DNA of 64,000 nucleotides from NCBI GenBank assembly GCA_021846285.1, contig JAJZCB010000007.1, positions 1 to 64,000 on the forward strand. The letters run 5' to 3'. A program made the position numbers and the translations under genes. Numbering within the stretch: position 1 is the stretch's first letter; each line of letters begins with the position of its first letter. The DNA comes from Bacillota bacterium. Its GTDB lineage: Bacteria > Bacillota > Bacilli > Alicyclobacillales > SLC66. A model generated the notes under the pieces. It saw only the letters and a program-made list of their open reading frames with translations. It was not told the origin of the DNA and ran no database searches. This document shows positions 17,134 through 25,271 of the stretch, one piece after another.

Positions 17134-18701
17134 CTCCGGTTGTTCCCAAAGGGTTTGTTAGGCGGCGGCGGAACCGAGTCCAGTTTTTTCTGATCGGAAA
17201 CTTCCATCGATGCGGGGCGTCTTGACAGCCACTGCAAAGGAGCGCGAAAGATGAAGTCCTCCCACTCATTCAATCGCATGGGCGCAAGAGGAGTCATGTA
17301 GGGGATTCCGAACGAACGAAGATCCACCAGGTAGACGAGCATGGCATAGAGCAACAGGAAGAGACCATACAATCCAAGCACGGAGACAACAAGGACGGCA
17401 ATCACCCGAAACATCGCCGATACGTCCTGCAGAGGCGGAACGAGAAAGGTGGTGATGGCGGCTGACGCAATCACGATCACCGTGGGGGCGCCGATTATTC
17501 CAGCGCTGACCGCAGCCTGACCAATGACGAGCGAACCGACGATGCTGACCGCCTGGCCGATGGGACGGGGCATGCGAACGCCCGCTTCACGCAGCCACTC
17601 GTATAAAACGATCATCATGAGCACCTCTAAGGCGAGCGGAAAAGGAACACCTTCCCGCGCATTGGCGAAGCCCCTGATCAACCCCTCCGGAATCAATTCT
17701 TTTTGAAAATTTTCGAGCGCCACGTAAAAAGCGGGCAAGAATACTGAATTCAGAAACGCCACATAGCGAAGCACGCGGGTGAAACTCGAATAAAACGGTC
17801 GAGAATAGTAATCTTCCGCAACTTTAAAATAATCGGCGAAAACGGATGGAACTGTAAGCGCGACAGGGCTGGTGTCGACGAGAATGGCCACTCTCCCATC
17901 GAGGAGTTTCCCGGCTACGATGTCCGGTTTCTCGGTGTTTCCGACAGTTGGAAACAGGGAGAACGGGGCGTCTTCAATCCACTGCTCAATATGCCCTGAA
18001 TCGAGAGGCCCCTCAATGTCAATGGAGGACAGCCGCCGTCTTACTTCCGCCACCAGTTCTTTCTTCACGATCCCGCGCAGGTACATGATACAGACTTCTG
18101 TGTTCGTCCGGCGGCCGATTACGTATTTTTCTATCTGTAAGTCAGAGCTTCGCAGCTTGACGCGGATCAGGGCCAGGTTGGCGTGTATGTCTTCGACGAA
18201 TCCGGCCCTTGGACCGCGAATCGTCGATTCGGTCATCGGCTCTGTCACCGAGCGTTTTTCCATCGCTTGCGCATCGACCACAATCACTTGGGTCTCGCCG
18301 TCGACAAGGATGAGCGTCTTGGCCTCCAGCAGGTCTTGAATCGCCGAAGAAAGGGACGTTTCGAGGCGAGAGCCTGCCACTGTCAAAACCGAATCAAGAA
18401 TGTGAGACATGAGATTTTCTTTCGGTGCTTGCTGCATTTGCATCAGGGGTTTGAGTACATTGTCGTTCAAAATGGCAAGGTCCGTCATGGCTTCAAGATA
18501 GATCAGGGCCGCCTGAACGGGCTTATCCTGTTCCAACGTGAACTTTCGTTCGTCCAGATCGCTTCTGGCTCCGAGTTGAGCTTTGATGGCCTTTAGGTTG
18601 GAGGCCAAGGACAAGTCGACGGGAAGTGCGCCCGCGGTTGCGCCTGAAGCTCTTTTTTTCATCATATGGAACTTGTGTTTGCGAAGGATCGTTGAGATCA
18701 T
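17130..18701 (-). CDS. gerAA: Spore germination receptor subunit, GerAA type
   Basis: A 523-residue protein with a cytosolic N-terminal domain of about 290 residues, four to five membrane helices in residues 310-470, and a short tail with PPPPNKPFGNNRR. It matches the GerA family of germinant receptor A subunits (for example PEGLIRGFANAREGVPFP). ATG 18701 is preferred over the longer frame because GGGGGTG lies just upstream and the extra residues do not resemble the family. It is the first gene of the germination operon, so a forespore sigma-G promoter is expected upstream but was not identified with confidence. Confidence 0.88.
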   Translation of the reverse strand: MISTILRKHKFHMMKKRASGATAGALPVDLSLASNLKAIKAQLGARSDLDERKFTLEQDKPVQAALIYLEAMTDLAILNDNVLKPLMQMQQAPKENLMSHILDSVLTVAGSRLETSLSSAIQDLLEAKTLILVDGETQVIVVDAQAMEKRSVTEPMTESTIRGPRAGFVEDIHANLALIRVKLRSSDLQIEKYVIGRRTNTEVCIMYLRGIVKKELVAEVRRRLSSIDIEGPLDSGHIEQWIEDAPFSLFPTVGNTEKPDIVAGKLLDGRVAILVDTSPVALTVPSVFADYFKVAEDYYSRPFYSSFTRVLRYVAFLNSVFLPAFYVALENFQKELIPEGLIRGFANAREGVPFPLALEVLMMIVLYEWLREAGVRMPRPIGQAVSIVGSLVIGQAAVSAGIIGAPTVIVIASAAITTFLVPPLQDVSAMFRVIAVLVVSVLGLYGLFLLLYAMLVYLVDLRSFGIPYMTPLAPMRLNEWEDFIFRAPLQWLSRRPASMEVSDQKKLDSVPPPPNKPFGNNRR

Positions 18702-18803
18702 GTGCGCACCCCCAGTTCCTGCTTCTGGGTAGTCTATACAAACGTAAGTTTGTCTATGCGCATGGTGTTTAGGTGACATTATCTTGGGTAGGGTTACGCC
18801 ATG

Positions 18804-19232
18804 TCAGGGGAAGTTATGACCCAATAGATACGGAACGATCTGAAGGGTTACGGGGATCAGATACGCGCCGAGAACGATCAGCAAGAAGCGCACAATCCGA
18901 TTGAAGTCATCGACTTCGGTGTCCTGTATATGATCCGGTTGGCTCGGAAGGTCCGCCTGGCTCGTCTGACTCGATCGAACTGGCAAGTTCGATTCGCTTG
19001 ACCGTCGCGATTGATTCGATTGATTCGCAGCGCCTGCCTGATTCGCTGAGCCCGCCTGGCTAGGTTGGGTTGCTTGGCTGGGTTGCTTGGCTGGGTCAGA
19101 TCTGCCCGATTGGCGCGACTGATTCAACTGAGCAGATCCGTTTGCGCGATTTGCGGAACTTGATTTGCTCGACAGCTTCCTCTTTTTCCCTTTGAACCAT
19201 TCTTCGAACTTCATCGGCTTGATCGAATTCAT
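18804..19232 (-). CDS. Small membrane protein with Ser/Gln/Asn-rich low-complexity region
   Basis: A 142-residue protein of unknown function. Residues 1-20 are basic (EEWFKGKKRK), residues 20-105 are low-complexity Ser/Gln/Asn/Ala, and residues 112-138 form a hydrophobic segment (RFLLIVLGAYLIPVTLQIV) that probably spans the membrane. The low-complexity part is built from short DNA repeats, including two 13-base tandem copies that are read in different frames. It lies just upstream of gerA on the same strand and diverges from a cluster of small membrane proteins; a spore or envelope role is only a guess. Confidence 0.6.
   Translation of the reverse strand: MNSIKPMKFEEWFKGKKRKLSSKSSSANRANGSAQLNQSRQSGRSDPAKQPSQATQPSQAGSANQAGAANQSNQSRRSSESNLPVRSSQTSQADLPSQPDHIQDTEVDDFNRIVRFLLIVLGAYLIPVTLQIVPYLLGHNFP
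19068..19093. repeat. 13-base tandem repeat inside a coding region
   Basis: GGTTGCTTGGCTG occurs twice head to tail, followed by a partial third copy (GGTCAG). Because 13 is not a multiple of three, gain or loss of one copy would shift the reading frame of the surrounding gene. Confidence 0.8.
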
Positions 19233-19419
19233 GACGCCACCCGCCTACCACAGATATAGCCTAGTCTATCCAGATGGACAACGGAAGTATGCGCGCCACC
19301 GTCGCGCACGATCCTTTTGTCGCGATGCCTCCGACGACCACAAGCGTAAGCGTTCCATGATAAATGCAGGTGTCTGTCACGCTCTGGAAGCCATACAATG
19401 AATGTCAGGGGAATCTGCG

Positions 19420-19527
19420 ATGGTGGTGAATGCTGTGGATGCAAAACGTCGTGACACCATTCATGACATTATTCTATTGTTTACTGGCATTTTTCTGTTC
19501 CTGTTCTTCTATCTGTTGCCGACTTGA
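19420..19527 (+). CDS. 35-residue single-pass membrane peptide
   Basis: A short frame, ATG at 19420, encoding a charged N-terminus (VDAKRRDTIHD) and a hydrophobic helix (IILLFTGIFLFLFFYLLPT) that runs to the end. Stop TGA overlaps a possible TTG start of the next gene, and the next likely ATG is 17 bases on, so the two look co-translated. It opens a cluster of small membrane proteins. No family is recognised. Confidence 0.5.
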   Translation: MVVNAVDAKRRDTIHDIILLFTGIFLFLFFYLLPT

Positions 19528-19544
19528 AACTGGAGGGATGGGCC

Positions 19545-19757
19545 ATGGCGTCCAGAGGGCAGTCGCGCACAACTCCGGTCGTGGAAGAGGTTCCAGAACC
19601 CAAATGGGTCAAAACCACCCGGAACGCAGCGGGGGTTGCGTCCATCATGGGTATTATTGCGGTGTCAGTGTTTGCGTTTGATTACCTGGTTCCGTGGTGG
19701 CAAGAAACGGTCGAAAGCGATCGACGGCGCAAAGAAGAAGGAACCGCTTCGATGTGA
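19545..19757 (+). CDS. 70-residue single-pass membrane protein
   Basis: Start ATG 19545 is placed by GGAGGG eight bases upstream. The product has a soluble N-terminus (EEVPEPKWVKTTRNA), one hydrophobic segment (GVASIMGIIAVSVFAFDYLV) and a charged C-terminus (ESDRRRKEEG). Its stop overlaps the next start (ATGTGA with GTG 19754). Function unknown; the context is an uninterrupted set of five small membrane genes. Confidence 0.6.
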   Translation: MASRGQSRTTPVVEEVPEPKWVKTTRNAAGVASIMGIIAVSVFAFDYLVPWWQETVESDRRRKEEGTASM

Positions 19758-20446
19758 AAACCAGACTAGCCAGTCTCACCAAGAGAGAACTCAGCATTCT
19801 CGCCGGTGTGTTGCTCGCGGCAGGATACATCAATATCGGGTCCGTCAACATCACGTCGAGAGAATTCATATTTGACCTGCGGGGGCCCTTATTCTGGCGA
19901 CTTACCAGCGGTCTGCCGCCTCTATTGCATCATCCCGGATCCGATTTCTACGTCCAGCTTGAAGCCTACATGGCCCTTCTGCTCTTTACAGGACACGCGC
20001 ACGTGGAGGGGCTGGTCGTCGCGGCGTCGGCCGTCATCCTCCGCGTTCGGTCTCCGATGTTCGAGTGGAGACGTCTCTCTACCGAGAGCCGGCTGCACAC
20101 CCTCGGCGTGTCCAAAGCCGCGCTGGCACTTCTAAATTTGGCCATAGGCATCCAACTCATCGAGGACCGGCTGCCGTTCGTGATTTCTGCAGTCAGTTTT
20201 CCGTCTGACAGGGAGATCCGCTTTGTGACGACAGCTCGTACAGTTCAGCGAGAAGAACGCAAATTGCCCAGCAAATTTACAACCCCTCAGGAGACGAACG
20301 TTGGCGCGATTCTGCACAAGGTGATCGGCGTGATGCTTACCATGCAGATTCTGCGCATTGTTACGGTATCCATGGGGCGCGGGGGCGAACTGGCTTTCGC
20401 GATCACTGGACGCGTTTTTCGCTTCCGGAGACTGCTGTCGCCTTAA
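19754..20446 (+). CDS. Membrane-hairpin repeat protein 1, function unknown
   Basis: A 230-residue protein with three or four hydrophobic hairpins. The first, SILAGVLLAAGYINIGS followed by FDLRGPLFW, shares a pattern with two copies in the next gene: hydrophobic run, Gly, Ile or Val, about ten residues, aromatic, then GP-[LI]-[FL]. GTG 19754 is chosen because it overlaps the previous stop and has AAGGA upstream; a longer frame would overlap the previous gene by 60 bases. No family is recognised. Confidence 0.6.
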   Translation: MKTRLASLTKRELSILAGVLLAAGYINIGSVNITSREFIFDLRGPLFWRLTSGLPPLLHHPGSDFYVQLEAYMALLLFTGHAHVEGLVVAASAVILRVRSPMFEWRRLSTESRLHTLGVSKAALALLNLAIGIQLIEDRLPFVISAVSFPSDREIRFVTTARTVQREERKLPSKFTTPQETNVGAILHKVIGVMLTMQILRIVTVSMGRGGELAFAITGRVFRFRRLLSP

Positions 20447-20530
20447 CCCCTTCACGCCCATCTTTTACGTGGTACATGCCCCATATTTCAGACTGCAATA
20501 CGGCCGCAAAGTTGAAATGAGAAAATACCG

Positions 20531-20560
20531 TTGCAACCTCCTGCCATCGCGTCATACTGT
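20531..20560 (+). promoter_or_regulatory. Candidate promoter before membrane-hairpin repeat protein 2
   Basis: TTGCAA at 20531-20536 and CATACT at 20553-20558 are 16 bases apart (or TACTGT with 18). The predicted start of transcription near 20567 fits a GTG or TTG translation start at 20583 or 20592. Confidence 0.4.
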
Positions 20561-20582
20561 AACAGAGGGGCACCCACGTGAG

Positions 20583-21035
20583 GTGAGGGAGTTGGCAAGA
20601 CGAAGCAGCGCAGACATGCGATCGCGCAACCTTCTCGCTTCCACGCAGTATTCGATCGACATCATTGCGGCCATCCTGCTGCTGACGGGCCAGATCACGA
20701 CGACAGGGATATTTTTCGTTCCCGAAGGCTTCTATTTGGGGGCTACGGGCCCTATCCTGGGGCGCGTTCGATCGACGGGACAGTCCGCTTCAGCCAGCGT
20801 CATTCTGGATGTTGTCGATGTACTGGCGGGTTTGTTGCTCATCATGAACGCCGTTCGCGTGACGGGGCCATATATTACGAGCCAGCGCTTCTTTCTCGTG
20901 TTCAGCGGCCCCCTGTTCGGCATTAAGGAAATCGTCAATGTTCTGGAGCCGGATAAGGGTCATGCGTCCAGTTCGCTGGGGCTGCGCGATTACATTAGAG
21001 ATACCATGGTAAGTCGGATGCCGAAGTCACTGTGA
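20583..21035 (+). CDS. Membrane-hairpin repeat protein 2, function unknown
   Basis: A 150-residue protein with two copies of one module: IIAAILLLTGQITTTGIFF ending in ATGPILG, and VLAGLLLIMNAVRVTGPYI ending in FSGPLFG. Each copy is about 33 residues, a hydrophobic run, a turn, an amphipathic part and a GP motif. The start is uncertain between GTG 20583 (GAGGGG 12 bases upstream), TTG 20592 and ATG 20616. It is related in design to the preceding gene, suggesting an ancient duplication. Confidence 0.6.
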   Translation: MRELARRSSADMRSRNLLASTQYSIDIIAAILLLTGQITTTGIFFVPEGFYLGATGPILGRVRSTGQSASASVILDVVDVLAGLLLIMNAVRVTGPYITSQRFFLVFSGPLFGIKEIVNVLEPDKGHASSSLGLRDYIRDTMVSRMPKSL

Positions 21036-21054
21036 ATGAGGGGGAGAATCGACC

Positions 21055-21183
21055 ATGACGCTTCATGAGGTTCCCACCGTGAGCCCGCCCATCGGGGCCA
21101 TATTTTTCGCCGCCGTTTTCCTGGGGTTGTTTTATTTCTTTTTTACGAAACCGGAATCGCCAGAGAAAAGTGTAGCACGATAA
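21055..21183 (+). CDS. 42-residue single-pass membrane peptide
   Basis: ATG 21055 has GGGGGAG nine bases upstream. The peptide has one hydrophobic helix (IGAIFFAAVFLGLFYFFFT) and a charged tail (KPESPEKSVAR). It is 19 bases after the membrane-hairpin protein and likely the last gene of that set. The size resembles accessory subunits of membrane enzymes, but no family is recognised. Confidence 0.6.
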   Translation: MTLHEVPTVSPPIGAIFFAAVFLGLFYFFFTKPESPEKSVAR

Positions 21184-21277
21184 GTTGATATCTTCTCCGT
21201 GAGGCTGGCGGACGTCCGCAGCTCAACGACTGGCCCGCCTCAGAAAATCATCAAATGTGATGTGGAGTATGATATGA

Positions 21278-21283
21278 TATAAT
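21278..21283 (+). promoter_or_regulatory. Consensus -10 element before the sdh region
   Basis: A perfect TATAAT preceded by an AT-rich GTATGATATGA stretch; the -35 position (ATGTGA at 21255) is weak. It lies about 200 bases upstream of the small zinc-ribbon gene and 400 before sdhC, in the otherwise gene-free stretch 21184-21483. Confidence 0.45.
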
Positions 21284-21483
21284 CCGATCGTATGCACACG
21301 CCAGACGGTCCGTTTTATTCTGGGTGTGTGATGTCCAACCATATGCCAACGTGCCAAACAAGTATGTTGCATTCCTGCACGGTTACAGATGGGTCGTTCC
21401 GGTCACAAGTGAATACGGCAGAGAAAGTGTGCACAGTCAACCCGAGTTATGACCATATCTCACTCGCATCGGAGGAGATGTAC

Positions 21484-21651
21484 ATGGAAATCTCCAGTTG
21501 TTGTGGGGCTCCCGTTATCATGGAGCATCAGTCTGATCTCTCGAATTTCACCGATGGCGAATACGACCTGAAAGTGCCAGCCAGAGTGTGCTCCAAGCGC
21601 GGCGCGGCGGTGAACGGGAAAGAGACTCGGCATCCCAGGGAGTCCGATTAA
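21484..21651 (+). CDS. 55-residue YgiT-like zinc-ribbon protein, degenerate
   Basis: Start ATG 21484 is set by GGAGGA seven bases upstream. The product has SSCCGAP near the start and VPARVCSKRG at residue 35-44, the outline of a YgiT/MqsA-type zinc ribbon (CxxCG with VPAxVCxxCG). The last cysteine of the second pair is replaced by Arg, so zinc binding would be incomplete. It ends 25 bases before sdhC and may be co-transcribed with it. Confidence 0.5.
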   Translation: MEISSCCGAPVIMEHQSDLSNFTDGEYDLKVPARVCSKRGAAVNGKETRHPRESD

Positions 21652-21676
21652 GCCCGTGAAACAAGGAGGAAAAGCA

Positions 21677-22312
21677 ATGAAACTCCAAAAGGCGCTGTCC
21701 TACAGCCCCCGAGCTGACTTCATCGTCGAAGTCATTCAGATGGTGAGCGGCCTTTTATTAGTCCTGTTTTTGTGGACTCACATGCTGTTCGTGGCGTCGA
21801 TTTTGATTGGGTCGAACGCCTTCAACAGTCTGTCGTTGTTTATGGAGAAGAATTATCTCTTGCCGGCGGCGATCGTTTTTCTGGTTCTCGTTGGCGGCGC
21901 CCATATCGGAGCGGTCATCCGCCGCATTCCGAGCCGATGGGCAGAGCAGAAGATTGTGTGGAAACACGCCAAGCTGATTCATCACGCCGATACATGGTCG
22001 TGGTTGTTTCAATCGGTTACAGGCGCCGCAATACTTGCTCTTGCGATTATCCACATCGCCGTGGTGACCTATGGCGGAATCGACGTGATATACAGTTCGG
22101 GGCGCATAAAACACGGGTTTTTGGTGTTTTACGCGGTGCTTCTGCTGTTGGCGGAATACCATGCCAGCGTCGGATTGTATCGTATCTTTGTCAAGTGGGG
22201 ATGGGTCAAGAGGCATAAACTGCACTGGGTCCTCGGCGTGATCAGCGTGCTGACCGTTGGCATTGGCGCAACGGTGTTGTGGATTTTCTTTACAATGGGG
22301 GTACATGCATGA
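21677..22312 (+). CDS. sdhC: Succinate dehydrogenase/fumarate reductase cytochrome b subunit
   Basis: A 211-residue membrane anchor with five hydrophobic helices and several His residues placed to bind two hemes b (WTHM, GGAHIG, KLIHHADTW, IIHIAV, LAEYHASVGLYR). This is the di-heme type B/C anchor that couples the flavoprotein to menaquinone. ATG 21677 follows AAGGAGG. Its stop overlaps the sdhA start (ATGA). Order C-A-B is that of Bacillus. Confidence 0.9.
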   Translation: MKLQKALSYSPRADFIVEVIQMVSGLLLVLFLWTHMLFVASILIGSNAFNSLSLFMEKNYLLPAAIVFLVLVGGAHIGAVIRRIPSRWAEQKIVWKHAKLIHHADTWSWLFQSVTGAAILALAIIHIAVVTYGGIDVIYSSGRIKHGFLVFYAVLLLLAEYHASVGLYRIFVKWGWVKRHKLHWVLGVISVLTVGIGATVLWIFFTMGVHA

Positions 22313-24132
22313 GCCGCTACGACAGTTTCGTAACCGATGTGCTGGTCATTGGGGCTGGTCTTGCAGGGGAACGGGCTGCCGTAGAGGCGGCGACTCAGGG
22401 TCTCAATGTTATCCTGCTCAGTCTTGTGCCGCCGCGTCGATCACACAGTTCTGCGGCGCAAGGCGGTATGCAGGCGGCGCTGGGCAACAGCGCCATGGGC
22501 AAAGGCGACAGCCCCGACGTTCATTTTGCGGACACCGTGAAGGGTTCCGACTGGGGCTGCGACCAGGATGTCGCTCGCCTGTTCGTGGAAACCGCTCCGA
22601 TTGCGGTTCGGGAGATGGCCCACTGGGGTGTGCCGTGGACGCGCGTTACGAAAGATGAGCATGTATACGACGGCAAGGTCATTCATGAGGATCCCGCAAA
22701 CGCTGGACTGATTACGGCGCGCAACTTCGGCGGCACCGCCAAATGGCGGACATGCTATACATCTGACGGAGCCGGGCACACCTTGTTGTATACGCTGGAC
22801 AGCATGGTCCTGCGACTGGGTATCACGGTTCATGATCGCGTCGAAGCCCTCAGTCTGATCCATGACAGCGAGCGCTGTTACGGCGCGGTCGCGCGGTGTC
22901 TCCGGACTGGGGAACTGCGGGTTTACACGGCCAAGACGACAGTCATTGCAACCGGAGGTTACGGACGGTTGTATGGGGCGTCGACAAACGCCATTATCAA
23001 TGAGGGCAGCGGCTTGAGCCTGGCCCTGGATACGGGCGTTGTTCCACTGGGCAATATGGAAGCCGTGCAATTCCACCCGACCGGCCTGGTTCCGTCCTGG
23101 ATTCTGATTACCGAGGGCGCGCGTGGAGACGGCGGCTATTTGCTTGACAAGAACCTGCATCGCTTCATGCCGGACTACGAGCCCGCAAAAAAAGAGTTGG
23201 CCTCGCGTGACGTTGTGTCGCGACGCATTATGCAACACATCCGGGCTGGATACGGCGTGGAGAGTCCCTACGGGGATCACGTCTGGCTTGACATTCGCCA
23301 TTTGGGCGCTGAACACATCAACACGAACCTCCGTGAAATTGCGACCATCTGCAAAAACTTCCGCGGTATCGATCCAGTAAAGGATCTCATTCCTGTCAGG
23401 CCGACGCAACACTATGGTATGGGCGGTGTGCGCACAAATATAGACGGGCAGGCATACGGACTGAAGAATCTCTTTGCACTCGGTGAAGCGGCGTGTTGGG
23501 ATTTACACGGCTTCAACAGACTCGGAGGAAACTCACTCGCAGAGACGGTTGTCGCCGGAAAGATCATCGGCGAACAGATCGCAAAGTTCACTGCCGAAGC
23601 GTCGCTGGATGTGAAGTCGTCTCTGGTAGAGGAACACCTCCAGAGGCAAATGGATCGCGTGACGCGACTTCGCGAGTCCAGGGATGGAACAGAATACGTA
23701 TATGATCTGCGCCGGGAAATGGAGCAGATATTGAGCCACCACGTGGGCATCTTCCGGTCGGAAGACTCGCTCCAGGACGCGGTCAACCAACTGAGCGATT
23801 TGCACGAGCGCGCCCAGCGCCTTGGGCTTCGCGGCGGCGGTCACGGCGGAGATCCAGAATTGGACGCAGCCCTGCGCCTGCCTGGTATGATCCGTGTGGC
23901 CTATTGCATCGCGAAAGGCGCGTTAGCTCGCAAGGAAAGCCGCGGAAGCCATTTCAGGGAGGACTTCCCGCACCGTGATGATGCGAATTGGTTAAACCGC
24001 ACGCTCGCTTACTGGCCTGAGGGGGCCGATGAACCTGAATTGCGCTACGAGCCAGTCAAGATAACAGAATCTCCTCCCGGAGACAGAGGGTATGGAGAAG
24101 CAACTCGCGGCCCAGATTCGGCAAAACCGTAA
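22309..24132 (+). CDS. sdhA: Succinate dehydrogenase/fumarate reductase flavoprotein
   Basis: A 607-residue FAD subunit. The dinucleotide fold is at residues 9-30 (VLVIGAGLAGERAA), the flavin-linking His lies in SHSSAAQGGMQAALGN, and the substrate-site motifs HPTGLVP and GGNSLAET are present. The N-terminal half closely resembles the Wolinella-type fumarate reductase (KGSDWGCDQDVARLFV), a branch that works with menaquinone. Direction in the cell (succinate oxidation or fumarate reduction) cannot be told from sequence. Confidence 0.93.
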   Translation: MSRYDSFVTDVLVIGAGLAGERAAVEAATQGLNVILLSLVPPRRSHSSAAQGGMQAALGNSAMGKGDSPDVHFADTVKGSDWGCDQDVARLFVETAPIAVREMAHWGVPWTRVTKDEHVYDGKVIHEDPANAGLITARNFGGTAKWRTCYTSDGAGHTLLYTLDSMVLRLGITVHDRVEALSLIHDSERCYGAVARCLRTGELRVYTAKTTVIATGGYGRLYGASTNAIINEGSGLSLALDTGVVPLGNMEAVQFHPTGLVPSWILITEGARGDGGYLLDKNLHRFMPDYEPAKKELASRDVVSRRIMQHIRAGYGVESPYGDHVWLDIRHLGAEHINTNLREIATICKNFRGIDPVKDLIPVRPTQHYGMGGVRTNIDGQAYGLKNLFALGEAACWDLHGFNRLGGNSLAETVVAGKIIGEQIAKFTAEASLDVKSSLVEEHLQRQMDRVTRLRESRDGTEYVYDLRREMEQILSHHVGIFRSEDSLQDAVNQLSDLHERAQRLGLRGGGHGGDPELDAALRLPGMIRVAYCIAKGALARKESRGSHFREDFPHRDDANWLNRTLAYWPEGADEPELRYEPVKITESPPGDRGYGEATRGPDSAKP

Positions 24133-24150
24133 GGACGGAGGTTATTCCAG

Positions 24151-24888
24151 GTGATTGAACGCGAATTGACGTTTCGCATTATGCGATATAATCCTGATGA
24201 ACCGGAGAAGAAGCCGCATCTTCAGGAATTCCATCTGACAGAGGAACCCGGGATGTCTCTGTTTGTCGTCCTCAATAAGTTGCGTGAGGAACAGGATCCC
24301 ACTCTTCGATTTGATTTTGTGTGCCGCGCTTCCATTTGCGGATCATGCGGAATGTTGGTGAACGGAAGGCCGACTCTTGCCTGTAAAACACTCACCAAGG
24401 ATTTGCCCGACGTCACCACGTTGTTGCCGTTGCCTGTGTTTAAACTGCTCGGGGATCTGTCTGTGGACACAGGCGTCTGGTTTCGCGATATGTCATTTCG
24501 CACGGAGTCCTGGGTTCACACGGACGAGACGTTTGACCCTGATGCTCCGGAAAAACGGATGGACAACGCCGTAGCGCTGGAGATTTACGAAGCGGAACGT
24601 TGTATCGAGTGCGGGTGCTGCATCGGCGGATGCGCCACCGCAAATATCAAACCGGATTTCATCGGGGCCGCCGGCGTGAATCGGGTCGCCAGATTTATGG
24701 TGGATCCGCGCGATAAACGGACAGAGCGAGAGTATTTTGAGGTGGTGGGCAACGAGGACGGGGTCTTTGGCTGTATAGGGCTGATGGCCTGTGACGACAA
24801 CTGTCCCGTCGGCGTTCCGCTTCGCGATCAACTTGCCTATGTCCGGCGCAAAATGGCGTCCGCAGGATGGCGCTATCAAAAGGTATGA
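24151..24888 (+). CDS. sdhB: Succinate dehydrogenase/fumarate reductase iron-sulfur subunit
   Basis: A 245-residue subunit. The N-terminal plant-type ferredoxin domain binds [2Fe-2S] through CRASICGSCGM and a later CK; the C-terminal domain binds [4Fe-4S] and [3Fe-4S] through CIECGCCIGGC, CIGLMAC and DNCPVG. It carries electrons from FAD to the anchor hemes. It follows sdhA by 18 bases and is followed by a strong terminator at 25002-25047, so it ends the operon. Confidence 0.93.
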   Translation: MIERELTFRIMRYNPDEPEKKPHLQEFHLTEEPGMSLFVVLNKLREEQDPTLRFDFVCRASICGSCGMLVNGRPTLACKTLTKDLPDVTTLLPLPVFKLLGDLSVDTGVWFRDMSFRTESWVHTDETFDPDAPEKRMDNAVALEIYEAERCIECGCCIGGCATANIKPDFIGAAGVNRVARFMVDPRDKRTEREYFEVVGNEDGVFGCIGLMACDDNCPVGVPLRDQLAYVRRKMASAGWRYQKV

Positions 24889-25001
24889 GTGCTCGGTGCG
24901 CTGGATGTTCACTGAACCATTGAGAGACTTGCCGTCATCCGGTGTGCGCTGAACCGTCCTGTGGGCCGCAGGGTTTCTAAATGCATCAGAATATCTGTCG
25001 T

Positions 25002-25047
25002 GCAACGTCGTTCCAGCGCAACCTGCGCAGGAACGACGTTGCGTTTT
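25002..25047 (+). terminator. Rho-independent terminator after sdhCAB
   Basis: Arms GCAACGTCGTTCC and GGAACGACGTTGC (13 bp) are extended after an A-A mismatch by GCGCA/TGCGC with an ACC loop, then TTTT. A long, stable hairpin 113 bases past the sdhB stop. Confidence 0.85.
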
Positions 25048-25133
25048 CGAGAGGACGAAAGAGACTCCATGACTCTATGCAATTCCTGTTTGCATTTTCA
25101 GACATCTTGTGATAGTATTATGAGAAAGAAAAA

Positions 25134-25205
25134 GGCAAACTCGTCGAAAGGCGGGGGCGCAAAGCTATAGGGGCTACAGCACATTGCCAAGCCAGCCAGT
25201 TGCCG
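25134..25205 (+). promoter_or_regulatory. Cyclic di-GMP-I (GEMM) riboswitch
   Basis: The segment begins GGCAAAC and ends with GTTGCC, which close the first stem. Inside are the GAAA tetraloop (TCGAAAGG), the invariant GGGGGCGCAAAGC turn, and a second arm with CCAAGCCAGCC that looks like the tetraloop receptor. These match the GEMM-I consensus in order and spacing. It lies 67 bases upstream of the coiled-coil protein start and is followed by a terminator hairpin, so it most likely controls transcription of that gene in response to c-di-GMP. Confidence 0.93.
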
Positions 25206-25227
25206 ATCGATACGATATCATTCGGCA

Positions 25228-25250
25228 TGGCGGGGAGAGCCCGTCATTTT
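25228..25250 (+). terminator. Expression-platform terminator of the c-di-GMP riboswitch
   Basis: TGGCGGG and CCCGTCA pair (one G-U) around GAGAG and are followed by TTTTAT. The 3' strand of the riboswitch closing stem (TGCCGA, 25201-25206) can also pair with TCGGCA (25222-25227) right beside this hairpin, giving a way for ligand binding to change terminator folding. Whether ligand turns the gene on or off is not decided. Confidence 0.6.
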
Positions 25251-25271
25251 ATATTCCAGGAGGGATGATTG

